Assembly: GCA_037693485.1 (NCBI GenBank)
Contig: CM075344.1
Location: 36,829,501-36,893,500 of the forward strand
Source of the DNA: Kitagawia praeruptora
Lineage: Eukaryota; Streptophyta; Magnoliopsida; Apiales; Apiaceae
Length of the DNA: 64,000 bases
Direction of reading: 5' to 3'
Shown: positions 22,575 through 32,000 of the stretch, in pieces
Layout of the letters: each line of letters opens with the position of its first letter
How positions within the stretch are numbered: position 1 is the first letter of the stretch
Position numbers and translations under genes: made by a program
Notes under the pieces: model-generated
Database searches by the model: none
What the model saw: the letters and a program-made list of their open reading frames with translations, nothing else
Told to the model about the DNA's origin: nothing

Positions 22575-23442
22575 TGTTGATGAGTGGATTTCGTAATCAA
22601 CTTATGTGAGGTTTACAGGTAGTTGTATAGGCTAGCGATCAACTGTTCTATGAAAAAAGGTTTGGGTTGTGTTTGTGGGGGTTGAGCTGAGCTCGAGGGT
22701 ATCTCCAATAATCTCAGGTGCCTTTAGAGAAAATTAGAGAACTTAATGCGTCGTACCCTGAGGTGCCTACGTACCCTTGTATTTATAGGGATCAAGCTCA
22801 CGTAGTTCTAGTATGATTCTGTCTCTTACTGGAATAGCTGCATTCGGTCATCTAATTCGTGTTGGACTCAGGTTCCTTTAGAGCCTTTCACGAACTAGTT
22901 TGGCTAAGTGGAGTAGAACTCGAGTTCGTACCCCACTTATGCTTCTCTCATTGGTTGGAGTTATTCTAGGATCATCTGCGCCCTAGAATCATACTCAGAT
23001 ACCAATTCGTTTATCTGTTCTAGATGGCTTCTAGAACTTTCTGTTGGCAACTCGTAGGAACCTGGTGCTCAGGAACCTACATTTCAGGAGCCTGTTTCTC
23101 AGGGACCTCCTTATTTCGGGACATATCACTTAGGGACCTCCCTTTTGGTGTCAATACCTGCACAAATAACAAACTGGTTAGATTGGATAACTCTCCATAT
23201 GCTTTTATTACCTCTATGGCTGTTGCTGTGCTAATTCGAACTCTTTTGCTTGGAGGAACCTGGTCTTCTAGTGCTCTGCTCAGCTTCCTGACCATTGGGA
23301 ACCTCCTGATACTCATACTTCCTTAGTCATTTCTTCTATTTGATCTTCATAACTCGTACTGGATCAATCTTCTGGCTTGTATGGGTCGAACCCTATAGCT
23401 TAATGGGCCTAAATCTAGCCCATGGAGATTTTGGGCACAACA
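22575..23442 (-). repeat. 3' LTR of element 2
   Basis: As drawn on the + strand it reads TGTTGATGAG ... GGGCACAACA, 868 bp. It is the 3' LTR because gag-pol runs leftward. Open frames within it are identical in both LTRs and are not genes. Confidence 0.95.
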
Positions 23443-23458
23443 AGTACCCCCCGGTTCC
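23443..23458 (-). other. Polypurine tract of element 2
   Basis: On the - strand it reads GGAACCGGGGGGTACT directly before the TGTTGTGCCC start of the 3' LTR. It corresponds to the tract at 21491-21504 in element 1. Confidence 0.85.
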
Positions 23459-23954
23459 TTGAAATTATGTAATGTGAAAGGAACCTATTCTAATTCTACA
23501 ATCAAAAGTTCAATGCTAAACCATTCTAGTAACAATACCTCACTTCAACATTTTATATCCAAGCCTACATGAGTTTACTCGGCGTAGTAAACAGGACATA
23601 AAATATTCTTAGCTTAATATAATCTTGAGTAAGCTTCCTTTGCATTAAGGAACCTGTTATCTTGCTTTTTTCTTCTTTAGATAGCTGCTCTCGAAGTCAA
23701 CTCGATGCTTGCATTTAGCTCCTCTAGGAATCTAATTAGTCCCTTAACTCCACGTCTCTTTAAATTTAATAATTTAAGGATCTATAGGAAGATATAACGG
23801 TTGGCAGCTGGAGATAATTTAAAGTTCGAATTGAACTTATCACTTACCAAAGCCGTAGTTAATGCATGAGTTCCCAAGGCTCACACGCCTTTTACACATG
23901 TACCTCTTCGTTTTTACCGCTCCTCTAATGCTCTGACGCGTGTGCGGAACTATC

Positions 23955-24513
23955 TTGATTATATAAACACACTTCTAACTCCAAGTCTAGTTTTTACCTT
24001 TACCAAATATCTTCCAAAACCCTTAGAGAGAGAAGAAGAAAAAGAAGTCCGACGGTCACTTACTCAATCCAAGCTCTCCGTCGCCGCTTTCTTCTAATTA
24101 AGGTATGATTTGTTTTCTTTCTGCTCTTTTGACTTCATTTCGTACTGTCTGCACTTTCGTGTCTTGCATGTCGATGTTCTTTGTTTATGGTCTTTGTATG
24201 TATGCGTTCGTATCTATCTTTTACATTCCATGCTTTTCATACAACTTGTTCACCACACCTTGTTTGTTTGGTCATCGATTTATAGTTTTGTAGTCCTGGT
24301 TTCCCTGGGATCCGATATTATTTATTCACATTCTGTACACACATGTTTTCGACTTATACTGTAATCGATATGAGTCGTTTCAATGGTGCGTAGCTTTTGT
24401 GTAATTCGCTGACTACCATGTGTCTCATAGCTATGTCCGTCCCAAAACTTTAGAACCACTATTTCTCTTTTAAAAGACTCAAAACCTGATTTTTCTCCGT
24501 CTGTCTTTTGCAG
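23955..24513 (+). promoter_or_regulatory. Promoter, leader and 5' UTR intron of element 2 antisense gene
   Basis: TATATAAACAC at about 23960 is a good plant TATA box. A GA-rich leader follows, then a donor AAG|GTATGATTTG at 24102/24103 and a pyrimidine-rich acceptor TTTTGCAG ending at 24513, directly before the ATG at 24514. The arrangement parallels that in element 1. The short open frames inside are intronic. Confidence 0.6.
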
Positions 24514-26567
24514 ATGTCCTCTGATTCTACACACTCTGACCACTTGTCTTCTATTCAACCTTCTATGATGCCAATAGGGGAAAGAACTAGGTCTAGGGTT
24601 GTTGTTCCAGACATTGATGAACCTGGAAATATCCTTCTTAAACCTTCGACCTTACCCTCTACAAATCTTCCTACACCTTCCTTTGTAGATTTGGGGGATG
24701 ATTGGCCCTCTGACGGAGAGGAAGTGTCTAAGCCTGATCATAGTCTGATCCCGGATCCTGATTTTGATAACGAAGTGTCCGTTGAAAGAGAGTTGTATAA
24801 GCAAGAAATCGTACCTTTCTGTGACAAAATGGATTCTCTTATGACCTTGACTAGGTTAGAGAAATTGTATGAGGAATGTGTTCGTCCATCCTGCTCCATT
24901 GTTATCCCTAAACCAGGTGAGAGAGCTCATAAGTTTGATACCAAGATACCTGATCGAGGTATTCCAAATGTTGTAACCTCTGCTGCCTTCTTCAAAGTTG
25001 GTGTATATTTCCCTCTGCATCCTTTCCTGAGAGAGGTTCTTGACTTCTATGGTTTGGCCCCTCTCCAATTGACACCTAACTCATATAGGTTAGCCATTAG
25101 TACCTACATTCTGTACACTAGCATGTTTACAACCCCACTATCTGCACATGAATTAGGTTACTTCTTCAGATTAAAGGACACTGGGAAGGGTTCTGGTTGC
25201 TTCTATCTGACTGCCTGGCCTAGTCATCAAGGCCAATGTATAAAAGGTGTTAAACAGAACTTTGATCAATGGCAAGAGCAGTTCCTTTACTGCTTTGATT
25301 GTCCCTCTATCCGCTTTGAATTCAATTGCCGCCCATTAATTCCAAAACAGACTATTCTCACTGGAGCTTGCTTAATGAGAGCTAAAGAGGCTTTGAAGCA
25401 TTCTTCGGCCATAAGAGATTGTATGATCCTATTGACCCCTGATAATTTATCTGCCCTAGGTTTTATGCCCTCAGCTTCTGGTATGAGTTCCCCTGTTGTT
25501 GTCCTTTCTTTTCTATTGTTATACATCTGTACTTTTACCTGCTTATTCTGTATATAAATCTCTGATGCTTTCTTGTATTTTCTTTCGCAGATATGGCTCC
25601 AAAAGCCCCATCGTTTATCAAGAGGTCCAAGAACGTGGATGAGATCTTCAAGACTGAAACTAAGGAGGTTCCGCTGAATGCAACTCCTATTAATCAAATT
25701 CCTGGCACTCCTGCTTCCCAAACTACTCATTCTGGTTCTTCAAAGAGGAAATTTGCTCAGACAACTCTTGACCTCTCAGCAGCTCCCCAGACTCGCTCGT
25801 CAAGGAAAAGCAAAGCAGTAAAAACCGATCCTGATCAATCCTCCAACCTGTTCAAAGACATGATTGACACCCATGTTCCTACAGAGACAATAGCTGCCTG
25901 GAGTAAGATGAGTTCTACTGAAGCCATGCACGCCATGAGGTTTGCTACTGCTCAATCTGCTTTCTTTGCTTTCAGATACTGTGATGAGTTTGCTGTAAAG
26001 ACCCAATATGACCTTCAACTTCAAGGAGAAATTCGCAAACTCAAAACAGAACTAGCTGCTAGTGAGGATAAGGCAAACATTGCCACTGCGGCTGTCAGAA
26101 ATGCCAAGATTGTGGAGACCTCTTTAAAAGATGAGAAAATCGAACTTCAAGGTCAGGTCAAGATCCTTAGGGACGAGAAACTGTCGATGTTAGAAAGAAC
26201 CAATGAACTGGAAGCCCAGGTGGATGCCTTGAATGCTGCTGCTGAAGTTGTGAAGTCATTCATACTTGTCAAGGAGAAGGCCAGATATGATGAAGGCTAT
26301 GATGAAGGTATTAATGACTACATACGTTCCACATGGGAGAAGATGCCCAATATAAATTGGTCCCTCTTGGGTGAAGACGTAGTAGGGATGATTAAAGATT
26401 TTGAGGAGAAAGCTGCTGCTGCAAACTCTGTACCTCCCGTGAAAACGGTTGAGAGGTCTCCGGGTGCCACCCTTGAGACTGCAGAGATTCCTGCTCCTGA
26501 CGTTACTCCAACCACTCTTCCACCTTCCTCAGCCATCGAAGAATCTAGTAAAGTATCTCCTGCCTAG
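24514..26567 (+). CDS. Element 2 antisense gene, putative gypsy-type transposon domain protein
   Basis: Two exons, 24514-25480 and 25591-26567 (intron GTATGAG..TTTCGCAG), join to 647 codons. It lies on the strand opposite to gag-pol, as in element 1. The first exon carries LHPFLREVLDFYGLAPLQLT and ELGYFFRLKD..GCFYLTAW segments shared with element 1 (PF04195-type domain). The second exon is coiled-coil rich with ELEAQVDALNAA and SLLGEDVVGMIKDFEEK, again shared. The intron that splits the first part of the element 1 gene (19221-19139) is absent here; the protein runs straight through. Function is unknown; a nuclear or RNP role for a coiled-coil protein is only a guess. Confidence 0.8.
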
Positions 26568-27568
26568 AGCTTCATAAATTTTCTGAACTTTCCATAACTT
26601 TCCTTGAGGTTGCGGGCCCCTCGTAGTGCCTCGCGGGATGTAGTTTAACTTGGTTTCAATGGCCTTCGTGCCTTTAACTTTGGTTTACCTAGGGTCCTTG
26701 TACCCTATAACTCTTTATGTTTCTGATGACTATTATCTATTTTTGCTATATCTCTTGCTCTTGCTTGCTCACGCCTAATTTCTTAACTTGCATCTGTACT
26801 TAATATTGCACACCCTTTTTTTTTTAAAACCTCGTAAAATACTTTATCATCATGCATCTTAAAAACTAATTAGTGTCCATACTTATACATCCAAGCTTAT
26901 GTGGGATAACCCGTTATAAGAAACAGGATGCATACATACTTTCACTTATAATTTTCTCAAAATAACATGTAACTAAATATAGCTTACTTGCAGACTTGGA
27001 ACCCTTTTTTGTTTATACTTCGAGACATGTATTCACCACCGTAATCTGAATTGTAGTTTTCCTTAGAGATTCCTCCCAGGTCTAAACCAGATTCCCTACA
27101 AAATACCTGATCAACCTTGTAAGCCTAAACACGTCTTTTCTCATACTTCACTCAACATTATCAGAGTCGCCTTTTGAACTAAAAACCCTTTCTGATAACC
27201 TTAGATCCTAAATAATTTGACCAGGTTCCTCGACCATTAAACCTGCAAAATAAACATAAAACAAAAACTAGTTAAGGTTAGTAAAATTTCTTTTGTTTAA
27301 TTCGGGTCATCTCTTGGAAAGGTTGCCTGCTTGGCTCCCAATCCTAATCTCTAGGTTCCAACATGCCTCGAGGCATATTGGTTCCTTTTTGTACCTCGGG
27401 ACGATTCTAGGAACCTGTGTGCCATTCTGGGAGTCCACACAGATTCCTCTTCTCCATGTGTCAGGCTAGACATCTTATGAAGGTAAATGCTAAGGATTTT
27501 ATTCCTTCTTCCCATGTGCCAAAGGCGGTTCCACATGAGGGAGAGCTTATTAGGCTTCTCTTTAAGGT
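26568..27568. other. Non-coding part of element 2
   Basis: This follows the antisense gene. It is probably its 3' UTR and flank, with a T run near 26818-26825. No supported gene. Confidence 0.55.
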
Positions 27569-27632
27569 GCCTTTTGTCAGGACTTTAGATGCCTTTTGTC
27601 AGGACTTTAGGTGCCTTTTGTCAGGACTTTAA
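27569..27632. repeat. 23-bp tandem repeat, about 3 copies
   Basis: Units of the form TGCCTTTTGTCAGGACTTTA recur at a 23-bp spacing. It is non-coding. Confidence 0.85.
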
Positions 27633-27708
27633 TTCACATGCTCAAGAAACTTGAGGCTTTTGGCAACAATGTTGTGCTCAGTCAACTGAGGCTTTTCAAT
27701 CACATTTG

Positions 27709-27896
27709 CTCAGGAAGCTACCTGAGGCTTTTCTCGTGCCCAGGAAGCTACCTGGGACTTTTTCTCGATGCCCAGGAAGCTACCTGGGACTTTGCTTAAT
27801 GCCCAGGAAGCTACCTGGGACTTTGCTCGACGCCCAGGAAGCTACCTGGGACTTTGCTCAATGCCCAGGAAGCTACCTGGGACTTTTCTCAATGCA
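27709..27896. repeat. 31-bp tandem repeat, about 6 copies
   Basis: The unit contains CCAGGAAGCTACCTGGGACT. Each unit holds an inverted motif, CCAGGAAGCTACCTGG, so each could form a small hairpin. This is the same relative location as the 47-48-bp array of element 1, but the sequence is unrelated. Open frames across it are artefacts. Confidence 0.9.
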
Positions 27897-28097
27897 ATCT
27901 GTAGTCTGCACATTCTGTCAATTCATATTCATACTTCACACATACTGTCAATGCTACAGGAACCTGTCAGCTTAGGTAACCTGCAAAATGCAACACAATG
28001 CTACAGGAACCTGTTAATCTAGGTAACCTGTTTCAAAAATTTCAAATTGGTATATGAAATATCAAATCATAGCATGTGCAATACTGCCTAAGTAGGA

Positions 28098-28266
28098 ATA
28101 CTACCCCCCCAGTTCTTTTGGGTAATGATTATTACGTAAAAGAACTATTAAGGAGCTATAGCTGCAAACAATGCACTCAAAATATTTAACGTAGAGCTAT
28201 ACATCGCTCAATACTTGAAAAAATTGTCTTGCAAGTAGGGAGGTTCACATCAAATACCCCCCGAGT
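28098..28266 (-). other. Two polypurine-like tracts after element 2 pol
   Basis: On the - strand GGGGGGGTAGTATT (28110-28097) and CGGGGGGTATTT (28263-28252) lie just beyond the end of pol. They resemble the terminal tract 4.7 kb further on and match the situation after pol in element 1. Confidence 0.65.
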
Positions 28267-28378
28267 ACATGCATAATTAAATACTGAAATCAAAATGCTG
28301 GTCAGCTATAACTAATAAGCTGCCTTTATTCTTGGGCTGAAAGAGCCTTACTTTTCCTAAGAAAAACACATAAAAGAG

Positions 28379-29032
28379 TTACTGATAATACTTCTTGAGA
28401 TGCTCTGCATTCCAAGCTCTCGGAATGAGGTTCCCATCCATATCCATCAAGTGGTAGGTTCCTTCCCAAATGGCTGACTTTATCTGGTAAGGTCCTTCCC
28501 AATTTGCTCCAAAAGCTCCATGTGCCAGAACCCTGGTATTTGGCATGACTTTTCTCAGAACTAGGTCTCCAACTTTAAAAGGTCTTGCCTTCACCTTTTT
28601 GTCGTAATACCTTCGAACTCTCTGTTGATATGCTGCTAACTTCACTTGTGAATCTGTTCTCAACTCTTCGACCATGTCCAAATACAGTCTATGATTGACC
28701 TCATTGCTCTCGGGATCAAAATACTTTCTTCTCAAGGAACCTGTTCCAACTTCCACAGGTACCATAGCTTCACAACCATAAGTGAGGGTAAAAGGAGACT
28801 CACCAGTTGTAGTTCTAGGCGTGGTATTATACGACCACAAGACTCCAGGAAGCTCCTCTGGCCAGCTTCCCTTCTTATCTTCAAGCCTTGTCTTCAAAGT
28901 GTGCTTGATAATCTTATTCACTGCTTCAGTCTGTCCATTACTCTGTGGATAATACACTGCTGAAAATGCTTTTTTGGATTCCAAACTGCTCACACAATCC
29001 TCTAAGCTCTCTACTATCGAACTGCTTCCCAT
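28379..29032 (-). pseudogene. pol: Element 2 integrase C-terminal part, out of frame
   Basis: This frame holds the third catalytic residue of integrase (in QSNGQTEAVNK) and the C-terminal region ending AWNAEHLKKYYQ, the same end as element 1. It is in a different frame from the long gag-pol because of one extra base in an A run (+ strand T run at 28970-28975). The MGSSS start is not natural; true homology begins at about residue 20. Alone it lacks the first two Asp residues and would not be an active integrase. Confidence 0.85.
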
Positions 29033-32000
29033 TGTCAGAAATCAGCTTCTGTGGAATGCCAAACCTGCATACAATAGCTCGAAACACAAATTCAGTCAAT
29101 TTTGACGCTGTAATCTTAGCAAGTGGTTCTGCTTCCGCCCACTTTGTAAAGTAATCAACTGCGACCACTGCGTATTTCACTCCTCCTTTTCCTTTCGGGA
29201 GCTCACCAATGAGGTCTATTCCCCAAACAGCGAATGGCCAAGGGCTAACAATCGGTTTGATAGGTGCTACCGGACGACTATCAAAATTGGCAAACCTCTG
29301 ACAATTTCTGCATGCCTGCACGAACTTTGCGGCATCTGCTTTAATGGTTGGCCAATAATATCCTTGTCGAAGGACTTTCATGGCTAAAGAATTACCCCCC
29401 GAGTGATTTCCACATACTCCTTCATGAATTTCCTCGAGGATATACTTGCATTGTTCTCCAGCTACACACTTGAGCAAAGGCTGATTGAATCCTCGCTTAT
29501 ACAGAACTCCATCATAAATTACATACCTGGCTGCCCGATACCTCAGCTTCCTGATATCACTTTGATTGGGAGGTAGCTCCCCTTTGTCCAGGTAACGATA
29601 TATCGGGGTCATCCAGGAATCTTCAACTGGAAATTCAATGTCCATTACCTCTTCCTTGAAAACACTTGGTTGCTCCTGGATTTGAAGTGGAATTACCCCC
29701 AATAATGTGGATTCTCTCTGTGACCCTAGCTTGGCCAATGCATCCGCTTTGGTATTCTTTCCTCGAGGTACTTGATCCAGCTTCACCTCTCTGAACCTTG
29801 CGATCAACTCCTGGGAATATCTCAAATATAAGTCTGTTCTTGGCCCTCTCGCCTGAAAACCACCACGAATCTGCCAAACTACTAACATCGAATCACTAAA
29901 CACTCTGATATTCTCTACTTTCATCTCCAAAGCCAACTTGAGGCCTGCAATCAATGCCTCATATTCTGCATCATTGTTCGTGGCTTTAAAAGCAAAATGA
30001 ATCGAGCTATAGAGTTGGTGCCCTTCTGGACTAACTAGTTCTATGCCTGCACCTGCTCCACCACTGTTAGCAGCTCCATCTACATACAGTGTCCACCAAG
30101 GTGCGCAGTTGTCATTGTCTGCCTGTCTTTCCTCCACCTCTTTTGGCCCCTCTTGGCCGGTAACCTCTACATGAGGTGGAAACTCGATTAAGAAATCTGC
30201 TAAAGCTTGAGCTTTGATTGCTGTCTTTGGCTTATATTCTATATCGAACTGACCTAGCTCCACAGCCCACTTTAACATTCTTCCAGAAGTTTCTGGCCTA
30301 TGCATCACTTGCTTAAGTGGATATGAGGTTCTTACTTCAATCTTGTGAGCTTGGAAATAAGGTCGCAGCTTCCTGGAAGCCAGAATCAACGCGAAAACCA
30401 ACTTCTCCATTCCTGTGTACCTCGTTTCTGCATCAAGTAACCTTTTACTAACATAGTAAACTGGGCTCTGCTGTCCATTCTCTTCTCGAACCAGAACTGC
30501 ACTAATGGAATACTCTGACACAGCCAAATAAAGTATCAATGTTTCTCCATCCACAGGTTTGGCTAACAGTGGGGGGCTCCCCAAATGCTCCTTTAGCTTT
30601 CCAAACGCTATCTCACATTCTGCGGTCCACTCAAATTTGTTTCCTTTCTTTATAGCTTTAAAGAACTCCTGACACTTGTCCGTGGACCTCGAAATGAATC
30701 TATTCAAAGCTGCAACTCTTCCTGTAAGAGATTGAACCTCTCTCACAGTTCTCGGAGACCTCATATCAATCAATGCTTTAATCTTGGCTGGGTTGGCTTC
30801 GATACCTCTGTGGTTTACCATGAAACCCAGAAACTTTCCTGATTCTACCCCAAACACACATTTTTTAGGGTTCAGCTTCATTCTGTACTTCCGCAAGATT
30901 CCAAACATTTCTTCTAAGTGCTTTACATGGTCAACAGCTTCCTTAGACTTGACTAACATATCATCCACATATACCTCCATAGTATGGCCAATTTGGTCTT
31001 TAAACATCATATTCACTAACCGTTGATATGTAGCTCCAGCATTAATCAACCCAAATGGCATGCATACATAGCAATAAAGACCTCTGTCCGTAATAAAAGA
31101 AGTATGCTCTTGGTCAGGTTCATACATAGGGATTTGATTGTAACCTGAATAGGCATCCATGAAGCTAAGGAGGGCATGTCCAGCTGTTGCATCCACTAAC
31201 TGATCAATCCGTGGCAGTGGGAAGCTGTCCTTCGGACATGCTTTGTTGAGATCTGTGAAGTCCACACAGGTTCTCCATTTTCCATTAGGTTTCTTTACCA
31301 AAACAGGATTTGCCAACCATACTGGGTAAAAAGATTCTTTAACTAATCCTGCATCCAATAATCTGTCGACCTCTTCTTTCAATGCCTGGGCTCTTTCTCC
31401 ACTAACTGGTCTTCGCTTCTGTCTCACTCCTTTCTTTTCTGGATCAATATTCAACTTATGACACATGACCCTTGGATCTATCCCTTCCATATCTGCATGA
31501 CACCAGGCAAACACATCCAGGTTCTTGCCCAAAAAAGTAATGAGAGATTCCTTTAAGGCTGGATTGAGTTGAGCTCCAACCTTCAACACCTTTATACCAT
31601 CTTTGTCATTGATCTTCACATCCAGAGTTTCACCAGCTGGTCCAGCCTTTACCATGGTTTCTGGCATTCGAGGATCTAAGTCTACCTCCATCTCTGCGGT
31701 TGAGTCCTCTTGAGGTTCCTGGACGGTAGACGGTTCCTGCACTTCGTGCATGACATTCCTTCTCTTTGATGATGGCTGACTGTCTTCATTGCATCCGTTA
31801 TGTTTCAGTTTTCGGGATTTTTCTTCATCCAACCCTTCTACCATACACACATCACCATCCTTATCCGTAGGGGGTGCACCTTCTATCAGTAAGTAGGGGG
31901 TATCTGGTCCCCGAAAAACGGGAAACTCAGCACGAGGTTCCTCTTCTATGATCTCTTCAATTCTTATAGCTCTACAAGAGGCTGACACAAAACCTTCCAA

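Noticed and set aside
16198..27896. Tandem arrays considered as CRISPR
   Set aside because: No unique spacers between repeats; eukaryotic retrotransposon context.
27611..28022. Frames with repeated RKLPGT(F/L) residues
   Set aside because: Translation of the 31-bp tandem repeat.
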